From Candida dubliniensis CD36 (lineage: Eukaryota > Ascomycota > Pichiomycetes > Serinales > Debaryomycetaceae), in the NCBI RefSeq assembly GCF_000026945.1, contig NC_012862.1, positions 674,501 to 738,500 on the forward strand: a stretch of 64,000 nt of DNA, written 5' to 3'. A program made the position numbers and the translations under genes. Position 1 is the stretch's first letter, and every line of letters starts with the position of its first letter. Shown piece after piece: positions 39,319-49,903 of this stretch. The notes under the pieces are model-generated. The model ran no database searches. It saw only the letters and a program-made list of their open reading frames with translations, and was not told the origin of the DNA.

Positions 39319-39519
39319 TCATAGTATCTCAATTTGCAGATACTGTCGAATTTGGTGAAAGAGTGTCGCAGAAGAAGCAATCGTTGCATGTGGGGCGTGC
39401 CCCGAGAGCGAATAAATACTAGTTTCTTGTTTGGGAACCAAAATCTTTTTATTTACTGCCGCGAGGAAATTCATCACTGTCAAACCTATCACGGAAAAAG
39501 CTGTTACTGCCAGTCCCAT
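39319..39519 (-). CDS. Small hydrophobic protein or upstream ORF (66 residues)
   Basis: Starts at an ATG (39517-39519) as MGLAVTAF, with the third codon CTG so Ser in this clade, and has one hydrophobic segment (about 3-23), then VNKKILVPKQE. It ends 55 bp before the ATG of the CLD1-like gene on the same strand and faces the STB6-like gene across 140 bp. That spacing allows either a small membrane-protein gene or a long upstream ORF in the hydrolase leader. No family is recognised. Confidence 0.35.
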   Translation of the reverse strand: MGLAVTAFSVIGLTVMNFLAAVNKKILVPKQETSIYSLSGHAPHATIASSATLFHQIRQYLQIEIL

Positions 39520-39659
39520 ATGCCATTTTTTTTTTTTTTTCCTTCCTGCCTATGTTTTAGTCTCGTTTACTTTACTCCAATATTTTCTCTATATGTTACG
39601 ACTCTCAACTAACCATCAAGAGCTCAACCCAACACTACCCTTATCACCATCCTCCTCAC

Positions 39660-42600
39660 ATGTCATCTCCATTAAATTCACCGTATAGTAGATTCAACCA
39701 AGGCTTAATCAACAATTCTAAACTGTCAAATCAATTAGTGTATGGTGACTCTTCTTCTCGCAATGTGTCAGTTGATTCGAATATACTACGGGCAAATATG
39801 GGGAGTTATTCCAATCCCAACGATTTTATTACATACATAATACCCGATTTTGATGCCGTAAGGTATTTTCAAAAAGATTTCCAATCATTAAATGAATTTC
39901 ATATATGTGAAGAATCAGAAGCATCTGGGTTTGAAATATATCTCGTGGAGCAGTGGATGAATGATCGTAATATCAGTTCAGTGGTAACCACTTTCACGGG
40001 TAATGAATCGTCAAAAATATCAGTAATCAGGTTTACGATTCTAAAAAAGCCAGCAAAATATTACCCTTTGAGATTTCAAGAGTATTTAAATGAATTGATA
40101 CAGAATCACTCAAGAATGAAAAGAATAGAGAAAGAAAAAGCCACTTATCAACACAGCCGAACCAACAGCAACAGTGAAATGTTGACTCTATCAAAGCTAT
40201 CGAGTACACTGATCCCAAAGAGAGAAAATGCAAATGATTACACTAGCGAAGTATGTTTTGTTGCAAATTTAACTTCGTTGCCATCAAATTTGAACCTTAT
40301 TCCTGTACCAGGGGGAGACTCGCGTAGAGTGAGTACAGCATTTATGATTAATTCTAACTTGAAAAAATTGCAATGTACCGGTAGATCGGTTTCGATGATT
40401 ACCAGCAAAATATCAGATGCATCCGATGATAAATTTCGACAAATGTACAAAATACAAAGTACAAAAGTCCCAATAGTATTTGCGGTGAAAGAGTTGGTAA
40501 ATATTGTTCAGACTTGCTTATTTTATTTTGATTTATTAGATGCAAAGTATTGTGACGGGTTGCTTTGTACAAAGACTGAAGAAGCGATCTCAAATTGGTG
40601 GAACTTGATTGGGCTACCACATTTCAGTGTCAAACCAAACCCTGCAAATGGAATTTTACCGTCAAGAACAGTAGCTGCCATAATTAGTTTGATACTCAGT
40701 GTTAGAATGAGAATACAATTAGTTGGTAGTTCTGATGTTCCAAAAGACCCATTTGACTTTGAAAACTTTATGATTGCCATTGGACAGTTTCAAAGACAAT
40801 ATAAGTTAGATAAAACTAGAAAGCTAGATATGGAAACATTGAACAAGTTGTTTACTGTGACAAATGCCAGATTATTGCCACAAAAAAACACTAATTATTT
40901 TTATTCTCAAGTATCTGCTGCGTCTGATCTTGATCCCCGGAATTTTGATATCATATCGCAATCGGGTAACCCAAAGGGGCTAAATTCCACTCCGCAAAAG
41001 AGGAGGTATGGAAAAGAGCTCAAAAAGTTAACTAATGTCATGAAATCATCAGTTCTGGATCGTATTAATGCTGCTAGTGTTAGAGACATAGATGATATGC
41101 TGAACCCATCAAAGGCGTCATCCGGAAGAATAAGGAACAAAATTGCCAAGTTGGCAGATACTGTTAGCCCATTAGACGTGGAAACATTAGATTTGGAACT
41201 CTTGGTGAAAAAGCATTTGCATGGAAAAACGTTGATTCGATTGTTTTATGGAACTCAAAACAGTCACACGTTTTTGTCAGTGGAAAAATCCACTGATATG
41301 CCAAATAAGGGACATCGCCACAACTTGGCAAATACTCATAATTCTCATCTCGCATTTCCAAAACGACGTGGGAGAACAATGGTTGAAGGTGGGAGTACCC
41401 TGCAGTATGAATTTGAAAGTTTGAGAGACAGAATAGCGCAAACTCAAGAGCTATTAATGGTCAATGATCCTTCAAGATACTCTCGTGGGTTGAGCAGAAT
41501 GAAACTTGGGTTACAGAGCAAGAAGAACTTGTTGGCTAATGGAGATAAGAATAGTATGTTGTTAGCACCTGGTAACAATTATTACAATTCGCCTATACAA
41601 ACAGCTTCTTTAGTGGATTCGTTTTTGCAGATTAGTAATGACGATGCCTCGGGTGTTGAAAGTGTATGCTCAAACCCCAATTCAATTAACAGGAAGCGTA
41701 TAAACAGTATATCTGATTTCAAGCATCCTATTGCGAGCTTTAAACATACTTTGAATAGACGGAACTCGTTTCCATATTTGGAAAACCAGCATGAACAAAA
41801 CTTGAACACTTTAGTGATTGCAAAAAATCAATCAAGTATCGACTGTGAAGAAATTGATTTTTTGAAACGGAAAAGAAGTGTCAGCTTTTCTTGTGTTGAG
41901 GATGCTGTGTTGTTAGGAAAAGTGCAAAATATTAGTTCCATGGCGAAGTTTTCTGAATCATTTCTTGATAGTATCAGGGTATTAATGAAATATGAAAACT
42001 TGAAGTCTTATTACCTTGAAGGTGAGAAGAAGCAAAACCATGTTACAAATCTGCAATTAAATAAGCTGTATCAGCTAATGAATTTGGAATTAATAAAGAT
42101 GAAGAACTTACGAAACCAAATGGATGCACACCAAAGCAGAATTATGGAAGGAGGCCTCGAAGAAGAGCTCAACTACAGTGTGAAAACATTAAATACCACA
42201 ATTGACCGATTGGTTTATGAAACAAGAATTGTCGCCAAAAGAATAGATGAATTGGAACAGGATTTTAAACTATACGAAATGAAATTGAACGATGAATGTA
42301 AATCTAAACTAACAGAAATCATAGATAAAGTACTTCATCTGAAAAAATTCAAGGAAGTGTTCACTAGCCCTGAAGAGCGAAAGCAAATTGCCTACAAATT
42401 GACTGGAGACGAGAATTATATTGAATTGGACGACGAAAAAGAATCTACTATTGGGTTTTTAAGAATGATAGTCATGTTCTTTTATGGGATTATTCTGTCC
42501 ATTTTCCGCTTTTTCCACTTCAATCGAGATAACATGAACCTAGAGAGAATAAGACAGGCATGGGTTATATTGGATCCCAACAGATCAATCATTAAACATG

Positions 42601-42662
42601 CTTATTCGTATATTGGAAGAGAGCCTTCCAAAGATAGTATTGCTTCAGCCGAGTCTAAGTAG
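39660..42662 (+). CDS. STB6/STB2-like protein with a C-terminal hydrophobic segment
   Basis: 1000 residues. The N-terminal region (about 50-340: FITYIIPDFDAVRYFQ, GFEIYLVEQWMNDR, VIRFTILKKPAKYYPLRF) looks like the Stb6-type N-terminal domain of fungal proteins related to S. cerevisiae Stb2/Stb6, found as Sin3 interactors. The middle is Ser-rich and basic. About 740-930 is predicted coiled coil, followed by a hydrophobic stretch (RMIVMFFYGIILSIF, about 937-951). That segment would fit membrane attachment rather than a soluble nuclear protein. The gene overlaps the next one by 8 bp at the 3' ends. Confidence 0.6.
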   Translation: MSSPLNSPYSRFNQGLINNSKLSNQLVYGDSSSRNVSVDSNILRANMGSYSNPNDFITYIIPDFDAVRYFQKDFQSLNEFHICEESEASGFEIYLVEQWMNDRNISSVVTTFTGNESSKISVIRFTILKKPAKYYPLRFQEYLNELIQNHSRMKRIEKEKATYQHSRTNSNSEMLTLSKLSSTLIPKRENANDYTSEVCFVANLTSLPSNLNLIPVPGGDSRRVSTAFMINSNLKKLQCTGRSVSMITSKISDASDDKFRQMYKIQSTKVPIVFAVKELVNIVQTCLFYFDLLDAKYCDGLLCTKTEEAISNWWNLIGLPHFSVKPNPANGILPSRTVAAIISLILSVRMRIQLVGSSDVPKDPFDFENFMIAIGQFQRQYKLDKTRKLDMETLNKLFTVTNARLLPQKNTNYFYSQVSAASDLDPRNFDIISQSGNPKGLNSTPQKRRYGKELKKLTNVMKSSVLDRINAASVRDIDDMLNPSKASSGRIRNKIAKLADTVSPLDVETLDLELLVKKHLHGKTLIRLFYGTQNSHTFLSVEKSTDMPNKGHRHNLANTHNSHLAFPKRRGRTMVEGGSTLQYEFESLRDRIAQTQELLMVNDPSRYSRGLSRMKLGLQSKKNLLANGDKNSMLLAPGNNYYNSPIQTASLVDSFLQISNDDASGVESVCSNPNSINRKRINSISDFKHPIASFKHTLNRRNSFPYLENQHEQNLNTLVIAKNQSSIDCEEIDFLKRKRSVSFSCVEDAVLLGKVQNISSMAKFSESFLDSIRVLMKYENLKSYYLEGEKKQNHVTNLQLNKLYQLMNLELIKMKNLRNQMDAHQSRIMEGGLEEELNYSVKTLNTTIDRLVYETRIVAKRIDELEQDFKLYEMKLNDECKSKLTEIIDKVLHLKKFKEVFTSPEERKQIAYKLTGDENYIELDDEKESTIGFLRMIVMFFYGIILSIFRFFHFNRDNMNLERIRQAWVILDPNRSIIKHAYSYIGREPSKDSIASAESK

Positions 42663-43272
42663 TTTTGTATTCTTTACATAGCGAATAAAAGCATTGGACT
42701 AACTCATTAAATTCCTTTAAATAATTTTCTGACATCAATAAACTGGGATTTTCTTTGGCTCTGAGTTGTATTCTGACAAGCTTCCGAGCAACTGTCTTCA
42801 TTCTCGCCAGCAATTCGGTCATGTTTGCATCTAGCTGGGCCGAAATAGGTAGTACAACATCACTTACAAGAATTTCTAGTTGCCTCTTGAAGGAAGCCGC
42901 TTTCTCTTCTTTTATTGATTCTCTAGCCTCTAGGTATTCCTTAACTGATTCAATTATTTCGTGGTTTTGATCAATCAATTCAATCAACTTGGATGAAATA
43001 AAATCCTCTCGTTGTATATCCATAATCAAAGATAATCTTTCCTCTTCCAATTTACGTATAATTGCCATTTCATCATCTCCATTAGCAACACTATTGGACT
43101 TAATTAAATCATCACCAGATTCTTTTGATAGTTGTTCGTATTGGTCTTTTGATACTAAGTCTTTTGATAAAGTTTGTAGTTGCGTTATATATTCTTCTGA
43201 GTCATTCAAATTTTGACTAAGTGACAGCACTAATGTTGAAATCGCCAGCAAGTCATCGTATGACTTGTCCAT
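42655..43272 (-). CDS. Coiled-coil protein, unknown
   Basis: 205 residues from the ATG at 43270-43272 (MDKSYDDLLAIS); a TTG nine codons upstream is ignored. Almost entirely helical: LQTLSKDLVSKDQYEQL, IIRKLEEERLSLIMDIQRED, then VLPISAQLDANMTELLARM. Small all-helical proteins of this kind include kinetochore (Fta4/Nkp1-type) and tethering subunits; I cannot confirm either. Its stop lies inside the end of the STB6-like gene. Confidence 0.7.
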   Translation of the reverse strand: MDKSYDDLLAISTLVLSLSQNLNDSEEYITQLQTLSKDLVSKDQYEQLSKESGDDLIKSNSVANGDDEMAIIRKLEEERLSLIMDIQREDFISSKLIELIDQNHEIIESVKEYLEARESIKEEKAASFKRQLEILVSDVVLPISAQLDANMTELLARMKTVARKLVRIQLRAKENPSLLMSENYLKEFNELVQCFYSLCKEYKTT

Positions 43273-43534
43273 CGTAGTGTGTTGGAGGAACTGATTCAAT
43301 ACTCGTATCTATTTGGAAAAGTGTGTGTAAAGCTTACCAATTTTTGTCTGAAAACGTAAATTATTGGAGTATTTTTTTTTTTTTTTTTCAACCGTATGAA
43401 TAATAATGAACACGTCCTTTTTTTTTTGTTGGCTAAAAGTTACTATTTGTCCAACCACCCGAACTTTTTGACAGCTTAAATCACAAGTCAACACCTCTAA
43501 TCAACCTAAATATAGACAGAATAAGTATCACAAC

Positions 43535-44431
43535 ATGGTGACAATTGGGAATGCACATGACGATTTGATTCATGATGCAGTATTGGATTATTATGGAAAG
43601 CGATTAGCCACTTGTTCTTCTGACAAAACCATCAAAATATTTGATCTTGACGGCACAGATAATTATAAATTGGTTACCACATTAACGGGACACGAAGGAC
43701 CAGTTTGGCAAGTGTCCTGGGCACATCCTAAATTTGGGTCTATATTGGCTTCGTGCTCATACGACGGGAAAGCATTGATTTGGAAGGAGCAACCAGAAAC
43801 TCAGCAATGGTCAATAATTGCCGAACACACTGTTCATCAAGCAAGTGTCAATTCTGTGTCATGGGCTCCTCATGAACTAGGGGCTGTTTTATTGTGCACT
43901 TCTTCAGATGGAAAAGTCTCAGTGGTGGACTTCAACGATGATGGTACCACTTCACATGTCGTATTTGATGCTCACGCAATAGGGGCCAATTCCGCCACTT
44001 GGGCTCCCGTATCAACCTCATCAAAAGATTCTGCTACATTAAAACAACAACGTAGAATAGTTAGTTGTGGGTCTGACAATTTAGCCAAAATCTGGAAGTA
44101 CGATGCTGCTAACAACACCTATATCGAGGAGGCGAAATTGGAAGGTCATACTGATTGGGTAAGAGATGTAGCTTGGTCACCATCTAATTTAATCAGATCT
44201 TACATTGCTACTGCATCACAAGATCGCACTGTGTTCATCTGGACCCAGGACAGAGATGGCAAATGGCAAAAACAGTTATTAACAGAAGAAAAGTTTCCTG
44301 ATGTGTGCTGGAGATGTTCCTGGTCATTATCAGGAAACATTTTGGCTGTGTCTGGTGGCGACAATAAGGTGAGTTTGTGGAAGGAGAACTTACAAGGAAA
44401 ATGGGAATCAGCTGGTGAAGTTGATCAGTAA
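43535..44431 (+). CDS. SEC13: COPII and nuclear-pore WD40 protein Sec13
   Basis: 298 residues, six WD-type blades as in S. cerevisiae Sec13 (297). Clear repeats: [66 protein letters not shown] and [20 protein letters not shown]. Sec13 pairs with Sec31 in the COPII outer coat and with Nup145C in the nuclear pore Y-complex, and also acts in the SEA complex. NPR2, a SEACIT component, lies at the right edge of this window. The start ATG at 43535 is 263 bp from the divergent coiled-coil gene. Confidence 0.96.
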   Translation: MVTIGNAHDDLIHDAVLDYYGKRLATCSSDKTIKIFDLDGTDNYKLVTTLTGHEGPVWQVSWAHPKFGSILASCSYDGKALIWKEQPETQQWSIIAEHTVHQASVNSVSWAPHELGAVLLCTSSDGKVSVVDFNDDGTTSHVVFDAHAIGANSATWAPVSTSSKDSATLKQQRRIVSCGSDNLAKIWKYDAANNTYIEEAKLEGHTDWVRDVAWSPSNLIRSYIATASQDRTVFIWTQDRDGKWQKQLLTEEKFPDVCWRCSWSLSGNILAVSGGDNKVSLWKENLQGKWESAGEVDQ

Positions 44432-44566
44432 ACACTTTTTTTTTTTTTCTTTGCTTCTTGTATTGTGTACTTAAAAACAACGGAAGAAGAGGATCTATGA
44501 TTAATCTTGCTGATATATTTATACAGGTAAAGTAAGAGTATAATTAATACAGATCTAAAATGTACA

Positions 44567-45490
44567 TTATAATTGATTAATTACTTCTTCTATGATTTTT
44601 TGAACATCTTTAGAAGCTTCATCTGCAGCCTCCAAAACCTCGGCATGACTTGCCATTCCTTCATCTAAGGCTGGAGGGTTTTCATCGAAAGCACTTGGTG
44701 GTTTGTCTCCAACACCAGCGTTGGTAATTAACGATAATGCAAGCACCCTTAACCCTGAGTGGCGAGCAACAATTACTTCTGGAACAGTTGACATCCCCAC
44801 TGCATCTCCGCCCATTGTTTTAATCATTCTCACTTCGGCTCTACTTTCAAAAGTGGGACCAGCAGCAAAGAAATATGTACCCTCATAAATGCTTCTAGTG
44901 ATGCCCAATTTATCTCTAGCAGTGGTTATAAACAATTTCCGTAATTCATAATCGTATGCATCAGAAAGAGGCTGAAATCTAGGTCCAAATTCACTCAAGT
45001 TTGGTCCTCTTAAGGGATGGTAACCTGCCAATCCCGGGAAATTAATGTGGTCTTCAATAACCATCAAATCACCGGGCTTAAACTTTGGGTTAACACCACC
45101 AGCAGCGTTGGTAACAACAACACTAGAAATCCCTAACAATTTGGCGACTCTAACAGGAAACGTGGTTTCTTGGAAACTGTATCCTTCGTAGAAATGTAAA
45201 CGACCCACCATACACATCACCGGTACTTTACTTTTACCAATTAGCCCAAATACTAATTTTCCTGCATGACCAGGGACTGTGGATACTTTGAACCCTGGTA
45301 TTTTGGAGTATGGGATTTCAAGTTTAGGTTCTGCTTGTAACACATCAGCAATACCTCCCAAGCCCGACCCACATATTATCATGACTCTTGGTTGCGCCAA
45401 TTCTTGAAATTGGTCAATTTTATTCTTTATCGTATCAGAAGCATGATTAAGCTGTTTAATGTATTCTTCTGGCGGAATATTTTCGGCCAT
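44567..45490 (-). CDS. PNP1: Purine nucleoside phosphorylase
   Basis: 307 residues (S. cerevisiae Pnp1 is 311). Phosphate- and purine-binding motifs are present: CGSGLGGIADVL, PGHAGKLVFG, RLHFYEGYSFQETTFPVRV, TNAAGGVNPKFKPGDLM, and MSTVPEVIVARHSGLRV. It cleaves inosine and guanosine, and probably nicotinamide riboside, with phosphate for purine and NAD salvage. It is convergent with SEC13 (135 bp apart). Confidence 0.95.
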   Translation of the reverse strand: MAENIPPEEYIKQLNHASDTIKNKIDQFQELAQPRVMIICGSGLGGIADVLQAEPKLEIPYSKIPGFKVSTVPGHAGKLVFGLIGKSKVPVMCMVGRLHFYEGYSFQETTFPVRVAKLLGISSVVVTNAAGGVNPKFKPGDLMVIEDHINFPGLAGYHPLRGPNLSEFGPRFQPLSDAYDYELRKLFITTARDKLGITRSIYEGTYFFAAGPTFESRAEVRMIKTMGGDAVGMSTVPEVIVARHSGLRVLALSLITNAGVGDKPPSAFDENPPALDEGMASHAEVLEAADEASKDVQKIIEEVINQL

Positions 45491-45882
45491 TTTTTATGTT
45501 TGATAGAGAGAGTGTACAACGACGCAAGAAAGAAGAAACTCCACGAAACATTTATAAGGCGCATTTTCTTTACTCCTTTTTTTTTTAGGATAATCATCTC
45601 CATTTATAATCTAGAGCGACAAATCCTGAAAATAATATTTATGGAGTATGAGGGCGGGAAAAGAATTAAAGGCTGCAGGATAGACACGTATAAGTATTTC
45701 AAAACGTAGTATCTGGTGAAAATCCAGCATCAGATAGCTGAATGTTGCAAGTATTTAACATCTTATAACTAAACTGCACCCAAAACGTTTTCTACTCCCA
45801 CTATAATTTATGTAATAAATATTCAAAAATAGGCCTTTACAAATTGGCCTCACTATATACACGTATAAATAAATTGACAACT
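45491..45882. other. Intergenic: PNP1 promoter and IBA57 3' side
   Basis: 392 bp, AT-rich. No gene or repeat recognised. Confidence 0.6.
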
Positions 45883-47292
45883 CTAACTTATCGGCCACCA
45901 ATCAGGAATATCGACTTTCACACCAATGAATTGAGTTCCGCCTTCAAATGAAGGTAGTTCTAGTTTATAAATTTGACACTTTTCCACATCAGACACTGCA
46001 AACATCACTAACCCAAGATTATCTTGAACTGAAATTATCTTCCCAAGTGAGGTTTTTCTTTTCCTTACAACCTTGGAAGACCCAAACGGTGACGATGCAA
46101 AGGAGCTTTCATTAGTAGACGCTTGTTTCTGTTGAGACTCTGAATCGTCGAGTGGTGTGATTTCCAATTTCCCTAACGACGAACTTGGAATATTACTCAT
46201 TCTTTCTATCACTGGATCCAACATATTTAAATCAATAGGGTGACCCTGTAAGTAGCTAAGATTATACTCTGTTAGTTGGAAAAACTGCACTGGGAATATT
46301 CTTTTTCTGATAACACCATTATTAAATGTACGTATAGTCAATTCTTGGCCAACATAGCACCCTTTGTCCAAGGACAAACCATTGATATAATCTAGATTAC
46401 ATTCAAAGGGCAACAAAGAACTGCCCTTTGGTGCATCCTGAATTTCAAATAATCCATTCTGAAATCGTCTTCTAACTACACTGCTTTCATCAATAGTAGT
46501 TGTGTCAAATTCCTCGCTAAATGACTCAGAAAAGACCGACTCTACTGGGATCACAACGTTGTGGCTATCATTCTCACCAGTAGTTGATATTGGCTTGTTC
46601 GAAATGAACTTTATACCAAAGTTTGGAATTCTATTGTCAATGGCAAACCCCAATATATTCTTAGCTATTTTTTGGTTGAAAAAGACATTGTCCTTGATAA
46701 AAGAATTGGCATTCTGTAGAGCAGCTGTTGGGTCGAGGCTTTTGAAATATTTGGATTGAATATTTTCCAACCATGCATCAAACGTTGAAGTGTCATCATA
46801 ATAGTAATAGGAATGAAGCTTTTTATCAGGGATTATATCGACTTTAGCACTTAATTTATGTAACTTTAGTATCATCATCAATTGTTGCAGTATCAGTTTA
46901 TCTACTTCTAATAAATATCCTGGCTCATTTATGCTCTCTTGGAAAGTCCCATCCACGTTATGAAAGGGGTCAGGATATAAAAAGCAATCTGTTACTACTC
47001 GTCCCTTTGAATTCAAAATCATTGAATTAACCCCATCTCTGCTAATAGTTATGTTATAATCGGGATCATAAATATCTTCATGCATTAATCCATAGTTTTG
47101 AGAAACATCAATAATCTCTGAAAGGTTTGAATGTCTATTTTCCGATTCACTTATTGTATGTTGTTTTTTCTTAACAACGTTTGGAAGTAGCCTAGATGTT
47201 ACTAGTCCATTCAAAAACTTGGTGGCATCGGGGCCCCGAATTTTGATAATACTTTTAGATAGCTCAGCCAAACCCACATTCGGAAATCTCAT
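45883..47292 (-). CDS. IBA57: Mitochondrial Fe-S assembly protein Iba57 (CAF17)
   Basis: 469 residues. The folate-dependent aminomethyltransferase fold begins with IIKIRGPDATKFLNGLVTSR and includes the diagnostic KGCYVGQELTIRT (about 309-321), which holds the conserved Cys of the COG0354/YgfZ family. Iba57 works with Isa1 and Isa2 to build [4Fe-4S] clusters for aconitase, lipoate synthase and others in the matrix. A Ser-rich insert (about 390-410) separates the last barrel strand. The mitochondrial presequence is short or cryptic. Length is close to S. cerevisiae Iba57 (497). Confidence 0.9.
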   Translation of the reverse strand: MRFPNVGLAELSKSIIKIRGPDATKFLNGLVTSRLLPNVVKKKQHTISESENRHSNLSEIIDVSQNYGLMHEDIYDPDYNITISRDGVNSMILNSKGRVVTDCFLYPDPFHNVDGTFQESINEPGYLLEVDKLILQQLMMILKLHKLSAKVDIIPDKKLHSYYYYDDTSTFDAWLENIQSKYFKSLDPTAALQNANSFIKDNVFFNQKIAKNILGFAIDNRIPNFGIKFISNKPISTTGENDSHNVVIPVESVFSESFSEEFDTTTIDESSVVRRRFQNGLFEIQDAPKGSSLLPFECNLDYINGLSLDKGCYVGQELTIRTFNNGVIRKRIFPVQFFQLTEYNLSYLQGHPIDLNMLDPVIERMSNIPSSSLGKLEITPLDDSESQQKQASTNESSFASSPFGSSKVVRKRKTSLGKIISVQDNLGLVMFAVSDVEKCQIYKLELPSFEGGTQFIGVKVDIPDWWPIS

Positions 47293-47688
47293 ATTTAGGC
47301 AGTTTTCTAGATAATGTGTATTATAAATAATGAATCATGTGTGGATTTGTCAGCAGATTTGTTGATGATAATTACAGATTTCCAACACACAAAAAACAAA
47401 ACCCACCAATTAAAAAAAAAAAAAAAAGAATAGAATAGAAAATGAAAGAGTTTTGTTTTTACACTAGTTAATGGGCATCTTTTACAAGTCAATAGACGCT
47501 CTTTTGCTTGATATTATAACCTGATTTGCAGCAAAGTGGTTATTGAGTTGATCATTCATGTAGTGTGTTAAGAGTTTTAGAGTCTACTATTAAATTCAGC
47601 ATGAGTCTGTATAAAACAATCGTCAATCAGAGTACTCATCAATATTCTATAATGTTTAACTGAAACTATGTACATCTAACAACAAGAA
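47293..47688. other. Intergenic: IBA57 promoter
   Basis: 396 bp, AT-rich, with an A tract near 47411-47427. No gene recognised. Confidence 0.6.
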
Positions 47689-48039
47689 TTATTTTGTAAA
47701 TTCCTCTAGCAATTTATCTGCATAGAAATAGTGCATAAACTTAACTGGTTTGTCCTGAGTGGGTCTATCAACATGCAACACTGGTACATCATAACAGTAT
47801 TTGTCAAATGCTTCTTGATTCTCAGGGTCCATTATATCTATAGTAGTCAACTTGACAGGTGTATTTTTAAGCTTTGAGGATTTCAATGCATTATATAATA
47901 TAAATTTGGCGTTTGAACATAACATGCAGTTGTCTTTGGTGAAAAATGTCAATTGGATCTGAGAATTGATTGTAGTGTATGAAAAAAACCTCTTCGGTAT
48001 AGATGTACTAAATGTATGTCTCATTGTTGCATGTAGCAT
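47689..48039 (-). CDS. Glutaredoxin-like thiol protein, YDR286C type
   Basis: 116 residues. The N-terminus (MRHTFSTSIPKRFFSY) resembles a mitochondrial presequence. A thioredoxin-fold core follows with CMLC as the CxxC active site (FFTKDNCMLCSNAKFILYN) and the cis-Pro loop DVPVLHVD. This is the DUF836/glutaredoxin-like family, represented in S. cerevisiae by YDR286C (114 residues), for which no clear reaction is established. Either of two nearby ATGs (48039 or five codons later) could be the start. Confidence 0.82.
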   Translation of the reverse strand: MLHATMRHTFSTSIPKRFFSYTTINSQIQLTFFTKDNCMLCSNAKFILYNALKSSKLKNTPVKLTTIDIMDPENQEAFDKYCYDVPVLHVDRPTQDKPVKFMHYFYADKLLEEFTK

Positions 48040-48901
48040 TGTGGTTTGAGTGGTGTGAGGTCAATATATAGACGTCTAAGCAATGAACTTGTTTAGTTGA
48101 AGTACTTGAAAGCCAAAAATTAAAGTTCAAATGGTTCTTGAATAATTCTGAATTGGTGCGTCTCTTGTTTTTTTTTTTTTTTTTGGGCACGTTATTTGCT
48201 AGTATTGCAACCCAATCCACACATCACATAATAAGAAGATTCCAAAAGCTTTAAGTTCTTAAATGATAGCACCTAATTTGATTGATGTTAGCATAGGCTT
48301 CTTCAAAAAAAAAAAAAATGCTCAAATTTTGTTTAGAACCAATATATCATCTTCATACCTTGTAACAGAGACGGAAAAAGAGACCAATTAAATTCCACCG
48401 TACCGTCAAACAATCTGTTGTTAATAAGAACTTTAAACTCCAACAAAGAATGATGGTAATAGTCGCTGTGAGACTTCCCACTTCACAGATTGGAATGGTC
48501 TTTTGAATTTTAGGTTTTCCTTTTATCTTTATCAACAAAGTATTACATTTTCTCCATTTTCTTGCTGTTGTTCTTTGCTTATTCATGACAACACCTTTTA
48601 TCCATTTATGGTAATTATAATAATATGCCATCAAAATAATAGTAGGGGGGAGATGCAGAAACAAAGCCGAAAGATAGTATTTTTTTTTTGGTTCCGCTAT
48701 CCGTCAAATTGATTTACAATCAAAAAAAAAAAAAAATTGAAGTAAATTCACAATAGGCACCACAGTAGTAGTCTTAATCCAATAGTCATGGTTTGTAAAT
48801 CATAAATATCACTTGATTTCTTATGGCGAAATTTTTCGCTATTAATTTTTTTCTTGCTTTTTTTGCTCAAGATTTTACAGTAATTATTTTAAACAAACAA
48901 A
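48040..48901. other. Divergent intergenic region
   Basis: 862 bp between the glutaredoxin-like gene (-) and the SDR (+). It has T or A tracts near 48170-48184, 48305-48318 and 48722-48736. A 103-codon minus-strand frame (48353-48664) has no family features. No RNA gene seen. Confidence 0.6.
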
Positions 48902-49903
48902 ATGTCATATCCTACTGTACCATGGCCTACATTTGCTGACTTGAGACAAATGCTTCACGGTTTTTGGGCCTCAAAGCCAACATATACCGAGTCACAATAT
49001 CCAGATTTACAAGATAAGGTTGTTATTGTAACTGGTGGTAATACTGGACTTGGTTATGAAACAGTTAAATCTTTAGCAGGATCCACCAAGGCTAGAATTT
49101 ATGTGTTCTCCAGAAATAAAGAGAAAACACTCGCTGCAATCAAACAAATTCAATTGGAAATTGCAGAAGAATATAATGTTAGTAACAGTGACATTCGCTT
49201 TATCCAAGTGGACTTGAGTGATTTGACAACCATCAAACCAGCTGTCGAAGAGTTTTTGAAGCAAGAACAAAGAATAGATATTATTATTCATAATGCTGGT
49301 ATCATGGGACCACCGGTTGGATCCAAATCCAAACAAGGCTATGAATTACAATGGGGGACAAATGTTGTTGGCCCACATTTATTACAAAGGTTATTGGACC
49401 CGTTGTTCATTAAAACAAGTGAAACCAATCCTCCTGGGTTCAGCAGAATTGTTTGGGTATCATCCACAGCTCATTTGTTTGCACCTCAAGGCGGAGTCTT
49501 TTGGGATAACGTCAACTACGAAAACTTGAAACTTACTCAAACTCAAGTAAGAACAACCCTTTATGCGCAGAGTAAAGCGGGTAATTTGATTCAGGCAAGA
49601 ACTTGGTCTAGGAAACACAATTTTCCCAATGTAATCAGTTCATCGCTTTGTCCTGGTTATTTATACACCGACTTGATACGTAACTTGAATAGTTTCGAAC
49701 AGTGTTTTGTCAAACGTTTGATTTACCCAAGAAGGTATGGGGCTTACACAGAATTGTATGCCGCATTCTCTCCTGACGTCAAAGATGGTGCACATACTAT
49801 TGGTTTTGGTGTTCCATCTCACGCAAGAACAGACTTAACTAGTGAAGCGGTAGGTGACAAAACATGGGCTTATCTTGACAAAGAAACCGATGCTTATTTG
49901 TAG
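48902..49903 (+). CDS. Short-chain dehydrogenase/reductase
   Basis: 333 residues. The NAD(P)-binding glycine motif is TGGNTGLG (from residue 44); NAG is in IIHNAGIMG; the catalytic Ser is in VWVSSTAH, and Tyr and Lys are in YAQSK (Y221, K225). The sequence resembles fungal retinol-dehydrogenase/WWOX-like SDRs. Substrate is unknown. The N-terminal 35 residues before the Rossmann fold are Pro/aromatic-rich and not a clear targeting signal. Confidence 0.88.
   Translation: MSYPTVPWPTFADLRQMLHGFWASKPTYTESQYPDLQDKVVIVTGGNTGLGYETVKSLAGSTKARIYVFSRNKEKTLAAIKQIQLEIAEEYNVSNSDIRFIQVDLSDLTTIKPAVEEFLKQEQRIDIIIHNAGIMGPPVGSKSKQGYELQWGTNVVGPHLLQRLLDPLFIKTSETNPPGFSRIVWVSSTAHLFAPQGGVFWDNVNYENLKLTQTQVRTTLYAQSKAGNLIQARTWSRKHNFPNVISSSLCPGYLYTDLIRNLNSFEQCFVKRLIYPRRYGAYTELYAAFSPDVKDGAHTIGFGVPSHARTDLTSEAVGDKTWAYLDKETDAYL

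Noticed and set aside
48353..48664. 103-codon minus-strand frame
   Set aside because: Starts at TTG, has no recognisable domain, and lies in an ordinary divergent promoter region.
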